Shown here: piece by piece, positions 18,072 to 28,130 of the stretch | Position numbering within the stretch: position 1 is the stretch's first letter | Layout of the letters: each line of letters begins with the position of its first letter | DNA from: Paenibacillus sp. CF384 | GTDB taxonomy: Bacteria; Bacillota; Bacilli; Paenibacillales; Paenibacillaceae | Direction of reading: 5' to 3' | Length of the DNA stretch: 64,000 nt | Assembly: GCF_900106745.1 (NCBI RefSeq) | Contig: NZ_FNNV01000012.1 | Coordinates: 1 to 64,000, forward strand | Program-made: the position numbers and the translations under genes | Notes under the pieces: generated by a model | The model's database searches: none | What the model saw: only the letters and a program-made list of their open reading frames with translations | What the model was told of the DNA's origin: nothing

Positions 18072-18599
18072 CTACTGAGGAAGTCTCTTTCGGATTAATC
18101 TGATCTGACCGCGGTGGTTGATTTCATCCTCGAACACATGAAACCACATGAAGTAATGGTTCGCCTGTTTCCCGTACCAGAATTCCTCCTGCTTGCATAA
18201 CCACTCGTCGTCCACCGTTTTGAACAGATCAAAGGTGCGGCTCCGAACCTCTTCCAGCTTAGTGAGGTAGTACGTGAGGTCATGACCTTTGATGTTCTCC
18301 CGGCCTGCGTCGCCGAGATCCAGCGCCGCCCCCCATATCGCCATATCCTCTTCATTTAAATCACGTTGCTCGAAGGTCACCACCTGGTACGCATATTCAA
18401 CAGCCGCGAAATGCAGCAGCAGCGCGCCGATGGAGTTGCTTTGCGGGTCTAGCAGATAATCCAGCTGCTCCTGGGTCAGATCTTGCACCGACTCAACCGT
18501 CGTATGGCGGGCATAATTCATCATCGAGAGCAGTCGGCTAATTTGCGGCGTAAAGCCGGGAATATCCGTGATGAGGTAGATGTTGTCCATGTTTAACAT
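18072..18599 (-). CDS. DinB superfamily protein
   Basis: 175 residues forming the DinB four-helix pattern. Putative metal-binding histidines are seen in LLLHFAAVEYAYQ (about residue 63) and in MWFHVFEDEINHRGQIRLI (about 153 and 161), which matches the H...H-x3-D/H layout of the family. GGAGG lies eight bases before ATG 18599. Related proteins are thiol-dependent transferases or damage-induced proteins. The substrate here is unknown. It lies 29 bases upstream of the YwaF-like gene. Confidence 0.82.
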   Translation of the reverse strand: MLNMDNIYLITDIPGFTPQISRLLSMMNYARHTTVESVQDLTQEQLDYLLDPQSNSIGALLLHFAAVEYAYQVVTFEQRDLNEEDMAIWGAALDLGDAGRENIKGHDLTYYLTKLEEVRSRTFDLFKTVDDEWLCKQEEFWYGKQANHYFMWFHVFEDEINHRGQIRLIRKRLPQ

Positions 18600-18615
18600 G
18601 TCGCGTTCCTCCCTA

Positions 18616-19167
18616 TCAATCTAAGTGGCTTGTAGCGGTGGCTGCAAGCGAAACCAGAAACACTGCAGCGTAGAACAATAGAGTCGGTATGCGTGAGCCG
18701 ACTTCGAATTCGTTTTGCGAGTTTATGCTCGGTTTACCCGGCAGGTACTCCAGTATCGTACTATCCTCTTCGTCATAAAAGACATTTGTCCTCTCGAGCC
18801 CATCCGCACTTGTAGAAAGGGTACGTGCTTCTTGCTTCTTCCGCCTCATATCCACGTAGCTGTAGCACAGGAAAACTAAAGTACCGTTATTATAGGTGAT
18901 GAACGAATTTTTCCATTCTTGGAACGTACCTACTGCTTGATGTCCGCTCTCGAGGAGATTAATTTTTCTATTAGCCCTTACCAGGCTAACGTAACTAAGT
19001 ACGCAGCCAAAGAAAAGCAGTGCTGCCGATAACGCTACTCCCTCAGGATTTCCGGGGATGTTATATACGGTGAGATACACGCCCGCAAGACACAGTATGA
19101 AACTGATCTTCATCATTCTCGAACCATAACGCACTGCAAATTTCAAAGCATTCGGTATGTTTCTCAT
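18616..19167 (-). CDS. Hypothetical membrane protein, 183 residues
   Basis: Two hydrophobic segments near residues 18-36 and 42-62 and one at the C-terminus (about 162-178) flank a soluble middle with a beta-rich look (TFQEWKNSFITYNNGTLVFLCYSYVD, then SILEYLPGKPSINS). The Y-L-P-G-x-P-x-I element resembles the DUF3592 type of two-membrane proteins, but the match is loose. It lies 16 bases upstream of the DinB gene, in the same direction. No function can be given. Confidence 0.6.
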   Translation of the reverse strand: MRNIPNALKFAVRYGSRMMKISFILCLAGVYLTVYNIPGNPEGVALSAALLFFGCVLSYVSLVRANRKINLLESGHQAVGTFQEWKNSFITYNNGTLVFLCYSYVDMRRKKQEARTLSTSADGLERTNVFYDEEDSTILEYLPGKPSINSQNEFEVGSRIPTLLFYAAVFLVSLAATATSHLD

Positions 19168-19290
19168 GCTTGCCCGCTCCTACTACAGTGTCGACTACAC
19201 GCCCAAACTCTAGCATAATATGGAAGCTTGTTTTTCACAATCATGCATGTGGGGCTGGGCCTAGCATGGGTGCTGCTCGCGCTCTACGAA

Positions 19291-19477
19291 AATGTTGCCT
19301 TTTATGCAACAAAAGTAGCTTCTCGCGGGTGAGAGTGGGGACTTGTTGCGCATTATGCAACATTTCGTCCCGAAATAGCCCCAGGATACCCATTCGCTGT
19401 GAAAATGTTGCCTTTTCTGCAACATTCGGGGTCTGCGCCTATTCAAATACTCAAAATGCTGCTATTTATGCAACATT
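19291..19477. repeat. Four-palindrome intergenic element B (51/62/51)
   Basis: Units start at 19291, 19342, 19404 and 19455. All keep TGTTGC or TGCTGC, a seven-base spacer (such as CTTTTAT, GCATTAT, CTTTTCT) and GCAAC on the right. Unit 1 has lost the last bases of its right arm. It lies upstream of the small membrane gene (minus) and beyond the terminator of the lpl-type operon. Nothing else is seen in 19168-19582. Confidence 0.85.
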
Positions 19478-19582
19478 TCGCCCCGGCTCGATCTGTCAGG
19501 CCAGCCCTCAGATGCTTCATTTAGTTTGGAACTGAACCTGCCATAGGTGGTGGGGAACGTGCCTCAGCAGCAAAAATAAAAA

Positions 19583-19618
19583 CGATCTCAAAAGTAGCCC
19601 TGCCCACTTTTGAGATCG
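19583..19618 (-). terminator. Terminator of the Lpl-type importer operon
   Basis: 13-bp arms CGATCTCAAAAGT/ACTTTTGAGATCG, followed on the minus strand by TTTTTATTTTTG. Eight bases past the last permease stop. Confidence 0.9.
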
Positions 19619-19626
19619 CCTTATAA

Positions 19627-20511
19627 TTATTCCTTCACGCTTCCAAGCACAATCCCTTTCATGAAAAACCGCTGCAGAAACGGATACACCATCAAGATCG
19701 GCAGCGCGCCGAGGAAGATCTGCGCCGCCTTCGCGGTGCGGTCGTTCACCTCGGTGAGCGACTTCATGTCCGCCGAGGACATCAAGGTCAAATCCCGGTT
19801 GATGACCACCGTCTGCAGGTAACTTTGCAGCGGATAGTGATCCGGCGAGTTCATGAAGATCAGCCCGTCAAACCAGGAGTTCCAATGGTTAACCGTGGCG
19901 AATAAGGTGATCGTCGCCAGCGCCGGCAGCGACAGCGGAAGGAAGATCCGCCACAGCGTCGTCCAATGTCCCGCGCCATCCATGAACGCCGCTTCCTCCA
20001 GCTCCTTCGGCAGCCCGCGGAAGAAGTTCAGCAGCAAGATTACGTTGAACACCGGTACTGCGCCTGGCAGCACCAGCGCCCAGATACTATCCATAATGCC
20101 GGTGTATTTAATCGTCATATAGAGCGGAATCAATCCGCCGCTGAATAGAATCGTAATGACGAACACCCAGGCATAGAACGTCCGCATCGGAAATTTCTTG
20201 GCTTCTTTGGCAAGCGGATAGGCAATCAGCACGGTAAGCAGCATGTTGACCGGAATACCGAGGGCGACCCGCTTCAAGGTAACGAGAATGGATTTGAAGA
20301 AGGCCGGTTTATGCAATACATATTCATAGGAGCTCAGCGAGAATTGCACCGGCCAAAGCTTGACGTAACCGGCCTGAGCAGCCGCGCTTGAACTGAACGA
20401 TATGGCAAGGACGTGTATAATCGGCAAAATACATAGCAGACCGAGACAGGCAAGAAAGACGTAGTTAAAGGATAGAAAGAATCTGCGACCAACCGTGTAA
20501 TACTCCAGCAC
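19627..20511 (-). CDS. LplC/YtcP-like sugar ABC permease
   Basis: 294 residues, six membrane segments, with the EAA loop ELEEAAFMDGAGHWTTLWRI and the usual family end (FFMKGIVLGSVKE). It is the second permease of an importer whose binding protein is of the LplA/YtcQ type. It lies 18 bases after the first permease and is followed by a strong terminator. No ATPase gene is present. Confidence 0.9.
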   Translation of the reverse strand: MLEYYTVGRRFFLSFNYVFLACLGLLCILPIIHVLAISFSSSAAAQAGYVKLWPVQFSLSSYEYVLHKPAFFKSILVTLKRVALGIPVNMLLTVLIAYPLAKEAKKFPMRTFYAWVFVITILFSGGLIPLYMTIKYTGIMDSIWALVLPGAVPVFNVILLLNFFRGLPKELEEAAFMDGAGHWTTLWRIFLPLSLPALATITLFATVNHWNSWFDGLIFMNSPDHYPLQSYLQTVVINRDLTLMSSADMKSLTEVNDRTAKAAQIFLGALPILMVYPFLQRFFMKGIVLGSVKE

Positions 20512-20529
20512 TCCCGCCCTCTCCTCTCA

Positions 20530-21429
20530 TCAGAAAATACGATAATTGGCGAATCGATAAGCCAAATAATAGGACAATGATATGCTGAACAGCGAGACGA
20601 CGGATCTAAAAATACCGACTGCCGTTGCCACCCCATACTGCGCATCAATCAGACCGATTCGATAGACGAAGGTATCAATGATATCGCCTGTCTCGTACAC
20701 CTGCGGACTATATAAATTAAACACCTGGTCAAACCCGGCGTTCAGCACATTTCCTAAGCTTAAGGTCATTAACAAGATAATAATCGGCATCATCCCCGGC
20801 AGCGTCACATGCAGCGTCTGTTTCCACCTGCCTGCTCCATCGACGATAGCCGCTTCATACAGCGTCGGATTAATGCTCGTTAAGGCCGCTAAATAAACGA
20901 TGGTATTGAAACCAAACTCCTTCCACGTGTCCGTGATGACCAGTACATAGCGAAACCAGTTATTATCCCCCAGAAAATAAATCGGCTCAATGCCGACCCA
21001 CCCCAGCACTTGATTGACAATCCCGCTCGTCGGCGACAAAATATCGATCAGAATGCCCCCGAGAATGATCCACGACAGAAAGTGAGGCAAATAAACAACC
21101 GTCTGAACACCGCGTTTGAATACTTCCTTCCGCACCTCGTTCAGCAGCAGTGCTGTGACGATCGGCGCTACCAGGCCGGCGACGATTTTCATAATGGCGA
21201 TCAAGATCGTATTCCATACGATCTGTCTGGACTCCGGCATTTCCATCACGTAACGAAAATTATCGAATCCCACCCATTTGGATTCAAACACGCCTATAGC
21301 GGGCTTAAACTTCTCGAACGCAATGACAAAGCCTAACATTGGACCGTAGCTATAAATCAGAATGAGGATGAGACCCGGCAAAATCATCAAGTGCAGCGGA
21401 AGCGTTCCGCTCCAATTTCTCCGCAACAA
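20530..21429 (-). CDS. LplB/YteP-like sugar ABC permease
   Basis: 299 residues with six membrane segments. The motif YSYGPMLGFVIAFEKFKP near the N-terminus and the EAA loop YEAAIVDGAGRWKQTLHVTLPG mark the LplB/YteP branch, usually linked to large plant or host glycans and controlled by YesM/YesN systems, as here. It lies 72 bases after the binding-protein gene, with a hairpin in between. Confidence 0.9.
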   Translation of the reverse strand: MLRRNWSGTLPLHLMILPGLILILIYSYGPMLGFVIAFEKFKPAIGVFESKWVGFDNFRYVMEMPESRQIVWNTILIAIMKIVAGLVAPIVTALLLNEVRKEVFKRGVQTVVYLPHFLSWIILGGILIDILSPTSGIVNQVLGWVGIEPIYFLGDNNWFRYVLVITDTWKEFGFNTIVYLAALTSINPTLYEAAIVDGAGRWKQTLHVTLPGMMPIIILLMTLSLGNVLNAGFDQVFNLYSPQVYETGDIIDTFVYRIGLIDAQYGVATAVGIFRSVVSLFSISLSYYLAYRFANYRIF

Positions 21430-21463
21430 AGCGTTCCCTCCCTGCCCTGTCTAGTCAAAAGAC

Positions 21464-21485
21464 GGGGGAAGACGTCGCTTCCCCC
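21464..21485 (-). terminator. Hairpin between binding protein and permease (attenuator)
   Basis: GGGGGAA/TTCCCCC arms, followed on the minus strand by GTCTTTTG. It lies inside the operon, so it probably lets only part of transcription reach the permeases or protects the 3' end of the binding-protein message. Confidence 0.65.
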
Positions 21486-21501
21486 GCCTGCATCATGCCA
21501 C

Positions 21502-23256
21502 TTACTTGTTCTTCGCCCAATCATTCACTTCTTGCGTAATTTCATCGCCGCCAAGCTTCTTCCACTCTTCGACGAATTTATCGAACGTATCGAGCGAGTC
21601 ACCCATGATAATCTTCGTGAACGTCTCGAGCTCTCTCTTCTGCAGGTTCGATTCCTTCTCAACCATGGCAGGCGTCGGAGCACCGTAGAACTCCGTCAGC
21701 TTGAGCGCTTTTCCGCTGACATACTGATCGATGACCTTGAACGAGCCTTCTTTGCCGAAGACACGCTCATACGCCCAGTTCAACGGTTCTTTGTTCGAAC
21801 CATCCATCCAAGAAGCGATCTTATCATGGTTATCCTTCTCTTCCGGATTGAGAGCCGACGTATCTTTGCTGTCCAGCGCAGCCGTTACATGGAGGTAGAT
21901 ATCCAAGTTTTTACGAGCCGGCCATGCTTGGAACGGCATGTTTTTGAACTTCTCGAAGCCATCGCCCGTAAAATATTTCGCGTAGTTCTCAGGTGTTGTC
22001 GTTTCGCCCCAGCCTGTTTCCACGAACAGGTTGAGCATCTTCAGCAGCGCTTCCGGATGCTCGGCACCCTTCTTCACGACAAAATATTGTCCGACCGAGA
22101 AGCCCACCTGCGGTGTAACCGGTTGATCGTCAGCCGAAGCGAGCGGGTACGATTGCCATTGTGCGTTCGGGTCGTTCTTCTTGTTGTCGACGAGCGGCCA
22201 CAGCGGATTCCACATCTGGCCGAACTGCATGCCGATTTTGCCTGAAGCCGTCAATTCCGCCTCTTTACCGCCGTCTTTAACGCCGAACTCTTTGTCGATC
22301 TGACCTTTCTTGTACATCTCTTGCAGCACAGCCAGCGCAGTCTTCATCTCAGGCTGAATACTGCCATAGACCAGGTTTCCGCTTGCGTCTTTAATCCAGG
22401 ACTTCGGATAGGCGTGGTAGCTGTTCATGAGACCTGTAATATCAGCGAAGCCGCCGTACAAGTCTTTGTTCATGGCAATACCGTAGGAGTTAGGCTTACC
22501 GTCGCCGTCAGGGTCCTTCGTCGTGAAGGCTTCCGAGATGGCAAGCACGTCAGCCATCGTTTGCGGCGGCTGCAAGCTAAGCTTGTCGAGCCAATCCTTA
22601 CGGATCCAGATCATAGCCGCTCCATCCATGGAGGAACCGGTATTCGGAATCGCCATCAGCTTACCGCCAAATGTAGCAGAAGCGAGTGCGGCCGGACCGT
22701 CTTGATTCAGAATTTCCTTCAGGAAAGGAGAAGCATATTTCTCGTAAACAGCCGTCAAATCTTCCAATTCATCCGCTTCCTGCAGCTGCTTGAGCTGCTT
22801 GGCGTTTACCGGAATAAATGCCGGCAAGTCGCCTGAGGCGATGGAAACGTTCATCTTCTGCTCGCCTTGGCCGCCCGGCTGATCGCCGCTGACAACCCAG
22901 TCATATTTGACATTGATGCCAAGCTTCTCTTGGAGCTGCTGCGTCCACATGTTGTTGTCGATCGTCTGACCTTCCATGAACTTATACGTATCGTTGATGA
23001 CACGCACGCTCGTAATGTTGATTGGCGGATCATACTTGCCGAAATACGGATCAGGCTCTGCCGCAGGTGCAGGCTCGTTCGTATTCGCGTTGGTGCTGTT
23101 TCCCGTATCTGCCGTATTCGTCGATGTATTGGTTTTGTCATTCCCCGTGGAATCGGAAGTATTCTTGTTGTTGTTGTTCCCCGAGCTGCAAGCGGTTACA
23201 AAAACAAAAATAAAAGTCATAAGCAGAACCGCAGTCCATTTGAATGGCTTTCGCAT
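21502..23256 (-). CDS. LplA/YtcQ-like extracellular solute-binding lipoprotein
   Basis: About 584 residues. ATG 23256 has GGGAGG eight bases upstream, and the protein starts MRKPFKWTAVLLM with a lipobox ending in TAC (Cys about 23). An Asn/Thr/Ala-rich tether runs to about residue 66. The length and the DPDGDGKPNSYGI segment are typical of the large LplA/YtcQ binding proteins. It is the first transporter gene after the YesM/YesN pair. The ligand is probably an oligosaccharide of unknown type. Confidence 0.9.
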   Translation of the reverse strand: MRKPFKWTAVLLMTFIFVFVTACSSGNNNNKNTSDSTGNDKTNTSTNTADTGNSTNANTNEPAPAAEPDPYFGKYDPPINITSVRVINDTYKFMEGQTIDNNMWTQQLQEKLGINVKYDWVVSGDQPGGQGEQKMNVSIASGDLPAFIPVNAKQLKQLQEADELEDLTAVYEKYASPFLKEILNQDGPAALASATFGGKLMAIPNTGSSMDGAAMIWIRKDWLDKLSLQPPQTMADVLAISEAFTTKDPDGDGKPNSYGIAMNKDLYGGFADITGLMNSYHAYPKSWIKDASGNLVYGSIQPEMKTALAVLQEMYKKGQIDKEFGVKDGGKEAELTASGKIGMQFGQMWNPLWPLVDNKKNDPNAQWQSYPLASADDQPVTPQVGFSVGQYFVVKKGAEHPEALLKMLNLFVETGWGETTTPENYAKYFTGDGFEKFKNMPFQAWPARKNLDIYLHVTAALDSKDTSALNPEEKDNHDKIASWMDGSNKEPLNWAYERVFGKEGSFKVIDQYVSGKALKLTEFYGAPTPAMVEKESNLQKRELETFTKIIMGDSLDTFDKFVEEWKKLGGDEITQEVNDWAKNK

Positions 23257-23379
23257 TCCCCTAACCTCCCTTTTATTCTGCAAGCTTCCTACTCCTTCAG
23301 TATAGAATAATGGCACTTTGCTTCACTATGGAACAATCTATAGATTCGTGGTCTCCTGTATAGGTAATCTCTCGCGGAG

Positions 23380-24996
23380 CTATTCTCTTGCCCGATATTC
23401 CTGCGGAGTCAGCTGGATCCGTTTCTTGAAGAAGCGGATAAAATAACCCGATGTTTCAAAACCGACCTTGTCGGCGATCTCATGGATTTTGAGCGGCGTG
23501 GCTGTGAGCAGCTCTTTGGCTTTCTCCAGGCGCAGCTCGGCGATGTATTCCGATAAATTCATGCCTGTCTGCTGTTTATAGAGAACGGACAAGTACGCAG
23601 GATTTAAGAAGACGATCTCCGATAAGCTCGTAAGCGACAGATCGCCGCCCAGATTGCCCCGAATATACTGATGCAGCCGCGCAATCAGCTGATGCGTCCG
23701 TTCATGCTGAATCGATTTGCGCCTTGCATAGATCGTGGACGACGTCTGAAGCAGATAGCTAAGCGCAGCCTCACGCGATGGATGGGCAGAGAGGTTCATC
23801 AATCCGTCCCTGACAGCGACATCGCCTTCGCCTGTGCGTCCCTCCCCTCCCTGCGTCAGTTGACTGAGCAGCAGATTGGCAATGGCATAATAGACCAGCG
23901 TATATTCAGCATATTGAGTAGGCAGCGAGGTATAGCTCTTAATCGCCCCAGCGAAAGCCTCCTCGGTACCATCCTCCAGCAAATGCTCCAGCTGCAGCAT
24001 CAGTGTTCGCAGCGGCGGCAGGGCAGCCTCAGGAACGATTCCCTCTTCACGCCTGTCTAAGATCAGCAGCATGCGGTCCCTCGTCCCGAGTCCGACGATC
24101 AACCTTTTCTTCATCTGCTCGTATACGCGAGGCAGCTGCTCCCACTCCGCGGGCTGTGCACCGCAAATCAGTGAGACCGGCAGTTTCAGCAGCTTGTCGC
24201 AGGTTTGCTGAATCGATTCCATCGTGCCCTGTACGAAGCTGACGGTTTCCCGCCATGTTTCACTTTGCTCGTTAGCTTGCGCTGCCGGCTGCAGGAGGCA
24301 TATAAAATGATGCATATCCAAGCTCGCAGTAAACACCACTAGCGGCGCATAGTATTCGGAAGCAATATTTTGGACGGCATAGAGCAGCAAGGCCCTGTCG
24401 TGATAGCTTCCTTCTCCCCAGCGGTCGATGCGTCCGATGAGCGGAATAACCGGTGCATCACTGCGCAGCGGTATGTGCAGCTCCTGCAGTTTGTCTTCCG
24501 TCACGACAGAATGAGCCTCGCTCGACTCCAACACCGCCATTAGCCAGTCTCGGTGGAGCAAGGGCAGCGCACGGCTCAATCGGTCCTTGGCCTGCAGCAT
24601 AAATTGCTGGCTCTGCGATTCCGCAGCCAGACTATCGATCGCTTTGCGAATGCTGCGAATGATCGCTTCGTCGCCTTCGGTTTTGAGAATATAGTCAATG
24701 GAGCCTGTCCGAATGGCAAGCTGCGCGGTTTCTAAGTTATGAATGCCGGTCAGGAAAATAACTTTGCAGCGCGGCCACTGCGCCACAATCCGCTGCTGCA
24801 GCTCAAGTCCGGTCATGCCGGGCATACGTACATCGCTGAGCACAATGTCAATCTTCGTCCGCGTCAGCCACTCCAGCGCTTCCTCCGGGGAGTAGGCCCG
24901 ATAGATGTCCAGCTCAAGTCCAGGCGTGTCTTCGATCATTTCATACAGGCCGTCAACCGTGAATCTCTCGTCATCCACAATCAATAAGCGGTTCAT
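23380..24996 (-). CDS. YesN-like response regulator with AraC output domain
   Basis: 538 residues. The receiver domain has acidic residues at 8-9 and the phosphorylation site Asp55 in IVLSDVRMPG. A long linker of over 250 residues follows. The C-terminal AraC domain holds two helix-turn-helices (LTSLSEIVFLNPAYLSVLYK and IHEIADKVGFETSGYFIRFFKKR). It overlaps the sensor gene by 26 bases. It very likely activates the binding-protein and permease genes 124 bases downstream. Confidence 0.92.
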   Translation of the reverse strand: MNRLLIVDDERFTVDGLYEMIEDTPGLELDIYRAYSPEEALEWLTRTKIDIVLSDVRMPGMTGLELQQRIVAQWPRCKVIFLTGIHNLETAQLAIRTGSIDYILKTEGDEAIIRSIRKAIDSLAAESQSQQFMLQAKDRLSRALPLLHRDWLMAVLESSEAHSVVTEDKLQELHIPLRSDAPVIPLIGRIDRWGEGSYHDRALLLYAVQNIASEYYAPLVVFTASLDMHHFICLLQPAAQANEQSETWRETVSFVQGTMESIQQTCDKLLKLPVSLICGAQPAEWEQLPRVYEQMKKRLIVGLGTRDRMLLILDRREEGIVPEAALPPLRTLMLQLEHLLEDGTEEAFAGAIKSYTSLPTQYAEYTLVYYAIANLLLSQLTQGGEGRTGEGDVAVRDGLMNLSAHPSREAALSYLLQTSSTIYARRKSIQHERTHQLIARLHQYIRGNLGGDLSLTSLSEIVFLNPAYLSVLYKQQTGMNLSEYIAELRLEKAKELLTATPLKIHEIADKVGFETSGYFIRFFKKRIQLTPQEYRARE

Positions 24997-26752
24997 CCTC
25001 TGTACCCGCCTCCCTCGGAATCGTCATCTTCACTTTGAGGCCTCGTTCCTCGCCCAAGCTGAGCGTAAGACCGCCTCCCCCGTATTTGATAATAATGCGC
25101 CGGTGTACGTTAAGCAGACCGGTATGCTCTGTCGGCTGCGCTTTGTCGAGCAAGCTCAATTGCAGCTCTCGCAGCTTCTCCTCATCCATGTTCTCCCCGT
25201 TGTCGGTAATGGAAATCTCGATCGCCCCGGGTTTCGTGCGGAATGCGACTGTAATTAAACCATGCCTTCGCTTATGCTCCAGGCCATGGTTATAGGCGTT
25301 CTCGATAATCGGCTGGACGATGAGACGAGGAACGGGGAACGCGCGCAGCTCCTCAGGCACCTCCTCGAACTCCACCATGATCCGCTCGGAGAATCGGATC
25401 GATTGGATTTCCGCATACGTGCGGGCATGGTGAATCTCGTTTGCCAGCGGTACTTCATCCGAACCGTCGCGTGTGATGTATTGGAAATATTCACCCAAGT
25501 GCTTCGTGAAATAGATCACATTATCATGGTCCCTCTGCTGCGCCATTCGGTACAGAATAAAATAACTGTTGTACAGAAAATGCGGATTGATCTGCGACTG
25601 CAGATGGCGCAGCTCTGCCAATCGGGCCAGATACTGCTGCTCATACACTTCATGGACGAGCACATCAAGCCGCTTCACCATGCCGTTGAACTGTCCGTAC
25701 AAATAACCGAATTCATCCTGCAGCGGGTAATGGACCTCCAGATTGAACTGTCCCTGTTCGATGCGCCGGAAGGAACGAACGAGCCGTTTGAGCGGTTGAT
25801 GAATAATGAGATAAATACTGTAGGAGAACAATAGAACCAGGAAGACGGACATGGCCGACAGTACATAGAACCAGAAGCGGTAGACCTGCAGCGATGCGTT
25901 CACTTTGTTCGCAGGCACATACATTAGGAGGGTCATGTCGAGCCGCGAAGAATGATTGGAGACCACCATATACGACTCATCCTTCCATTCTACCGACTGC
26001 AGCTTCCCTTCCTCCGCTGCATCTTCCTCGTGCTGGAAATCATGGATAAGCTCTTCATCCACCGCGTCTGAGCCTCCGGTGATGAGAAAAGGCTGCTTGT
26101 TTCCAACCAGCACCGTATGGCCGCCTTCATTCGTAAACTCCTGCAGTACCTTGCTTAATGCTGGACGCGAGATTTCAATGGCAAGGAGGAAGACAGGGCT
26201 TCTGCGGCTTGAGATAGCCGGGTCGGGATATGGAATACTAATGAAGATCCGATCCTTCCATAATAGAAAAGGGGATTCAAACCGATTTGTCGACTTGCTG
26301 AGCGCTTGGAATTGCTCTTGATCAAAAATGCCGATGACATTGGCCTTCGCAGACACGGTACGATTCATAGCAGGGATGAAGGCGATGGCATTATCCACGA
26401 ATTTACTGGATTTCTGAAGGGCATCGAGGCGGCTCTTCAATCGAAGCTGCGCCTGCATCTTCTCGATTTCCGTCATTACCTCGGAGGAGGAGGACAGCTT
26501 AAGCAAATCGTCGTCATTGACATATTCCTGGAGCTGCCGAATGGCACTGTCGATATCGAATTCCAGCATGTTCATATAGAGTGAGGTCCGCGATACAAGG
26601 GAGTCAGTGATTTCTTTCTGGACGTGGGAGGAGCCGGTTTCGTTCATTTTCCAGCTGATGATGTAAAGCGGTGTGAGTGTAACAAGGAAAGTGAGGACAA
26701 GCTTGGGCAATATAGATACAGAAGCGATGCGTTTCAGGATATTCAGCAGCAT
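24971..26752 (-). CDS. YesM-like sensor histidine kinase
   Basis: About 593 residues. A first membrane segment (about 13-33), an extracellular sensor of about 250 residues, a second segment, a HAMP domain, then the His_kinase domain with phospho-acceptor His in SQINPHFLYN and an ATPase domain with the N box VQPIIENAYNHGLEH. ATG 26752 has a GGGGGTGG upstream. ATG 26785 is a possible alternative. Partner of the overlapping YesN-like regulator. It probably senses an extracellular sugar or its loaded binding protein. Confidence 0.9.
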   Translation of the reverse strand: MLLNILKRIASVSILPKLVLTFLVTLTPLYIISWKMNETGSSHVQKEITDSLVSRTSLYMNMLEFDIDSAIRQLQEYVNDDDLLKLSSSSEVMTEIEKMQAQLRLKSRLDALQKSSKFVDNAIAFIPAMNRTVSAKANVIGIFDQEQFQALSKSTNRFESPFLLWKDRIFISIPYPDPAISSRRSPVFLLAIEISRPALSKVLQEFTNEGGHTVLVGNKQPFLITGGSDAVDEELIHDFQHEEDAAEEGKLQSVEWKDESYMVVSNHSSRLDMTLLMYVPANKVNASLQVYRFWFYVLSAMSVFLVLLFSYSIYLIIHQPLKRLVRSFRRIEQGQFNLEVHYPLQDEFGYLYGQFNGMVKRLDVLVHEVYEQQYLARLAELRHLQSQINPHFLYNSYFILYRMAQQRDHDNVIYFTKHLGEYFQYITRDGSDEVPLANEIHHARTYAEIQSIRFSERIMVEFEEVPEELRAFPVPRLIVQPIIENAYNHGLEHKRRHGLITVAFRTKPGAIEISITDNGENMDEEKLRELQLSLLDKAQPTEHTGLLNVHRRIIIKYGGGGLTLSLGEERGLKVKMTIPREAGTEDEPLIDCG

Positions 26753-27033
26753 TTGCCACCCCCGGCATAGAGTTGCTTCAATCATGCAGGAAACGCTCCA
26801 CCTGTGATGAGCATGCACGAGTCCAAGGATGCATGAACACACGGATCAGGAGGAGTATGCTACATAATTCTCCACATATCGCCAATTCCCTCCCCGGCCC
26901 ATCAATGTATAATGGTTATTTACTTGTAATTAGTTAGCAGCTTGAATTAACTCCGAAGGTGTTCCATAATAAAGATAATCAATGGCGCACTACCGCATAC
27001 CAACTACCAATGATACAGGAGGTCATGTTAACA

Positions 27034-28056
27034 ATGACTGATTCCATAAAAGTACCGCTGTCCGTATTAGACTTGGCATCCGTTACCGATGTCGGGACGC
27101 CTGCGGATGCGTTCCGCAATACACTGGACCTCGCGCGCCACGCCGAGCGTCTTGGCTATAACCGTTACTGGCTCGCCGAGCACCATAACATGGCGGGCAT
27201 CGCAAGCTCGGCTACCTCGGTCGTCATCGGCTACGTAGCCGGCGGCACGAAGCGCATTCGCGTCGGCTCCGGCGGCATTATGCTGCCGAACCACTCGCCG
27301 CTTGTCATTGCCGAGCAGTTCGGCACGCTGGAGTCGATGTACCCGGGCCGAATCGATCTTGGCCTTGGCCGCGCACCGGGCTCTGACCAGACGACGGCTC
27401 GCGCGCTTCGCCGCGATCTGGCTTCGAACGGTCAGGAGTTCCCGGAGCTGCTGTCCGAGCTGCGCGCTTACTTTCATCCGCCGGCGGATTCCGTTCGGCC
27501 GGTACGCGCTACTCCGGGCGAAGGCCTGGATGTGCCGATCTGGCTGCTCGGCTCAAGCGGCTTCAGCGCGAAGCTGGCCGGCGAGCTAGGCTTGCCATTC
27601 TCGTTCGCGAGCCATTTTGCTCCGGAGTATCTCATGCCGGCGATCCATCTCTACCGCAGCAGCTTCCGCCCGTCCGAAGCACTCGCGAAACCTTACGTCA
27701 TGATCGGCATCAACATTGTTGCCGCAGACACCGATGAGGAAGCAAGCTTCCTCTCGACCTCGCAGCAGCAGCAATTCCTCAGCCTCATCCGCGGCCGTCC
27801 GGGCAAGCTGAAGCCGCCGATCGACAACATGGATGAGCTGTGGATGGCGCATGAGCGGGATGCGCTGCAGTCCAAATTCAAGTATGCGATTACCGGAAAC
27901 AAAGCAACCGTAGCTGCTCGCCTGCGTGAAATTCTGAGCGAGACGATGGTCGACGAGCTAATTGTCACCTCCCAGATTTACGATCATACCGCGCGCCTGC
28001 GGTCTTATGAGATCGTGGCTGAAGCAGCCGGGCTGGAAGGCTCTGCGGCGGACTAA
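27034..28056 (+). CDS. LLM-class flavin-dependent oxidoreductase (luciferase-like)
   Basis: 340 residues from ATG 27034, with AGGAGG 11 bases upstream. The segments [10 protein letters not shown] and [22 protein letters not shown] are hallmarks of the bacterial-luciferase-like group 1 family, flavin-using monooxygenases of the YhbW/YvbT type. Single gene with a shared terminator. The substrate is unknown. A TATAAT at 26908-26913 may be its -10. Confidence 0.9.
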   Translation: MTDSIKVPLSVLDLASVTDVGTPADAFRNTLDLARHAERLGYNRYWLAEHHNMAGIASSATSVVIGYVAGGTKRIRVGSGGIMLPNHSPLVIAEQFGTLESMYPGRIDLGLGRAPGSDQTTARALRRDLASNGQEFPELLSELRAYFHPPADSVRPVRATPGEGLDVPIWLLGSSGFSAKLAGELGLPFSFASHFAPEYLMPAIHLYRSSFRPSEALAKPYVMIGINIVAADTDEEASFLSTSQQQQFLSLIRGRPGKLKPPIDNMDELWMAHERDALQSKFKYAITGNKATVAARLREILSETMVDELIVTSQIYDHTARLRSYEIVAEAAGLEGSAAD

Positions 28057-28068
28057 CCTTGGTAACAA

Positions 28069-28120
28069 GAAACGCCCTTTACTTGACCGCTTCTTAGCGG
28101 AACTTCGTAAAGGGCGTTTC
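28069..28120. terminator. Bidirectional terminator between LLM and NUDIX genes
   Basis: 14-bp arms GAAACGCCCTTTAC/GTAAAGGGCGTTTC enclose a small inner stem (CCGCT/AGCGG). A T-rich run follows on the plus strand. The minus-strand gene ends 11 bases away, so it may serve both. Confidence 0.85.
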
Positions 28121-28130
28121 TTTATTTTCT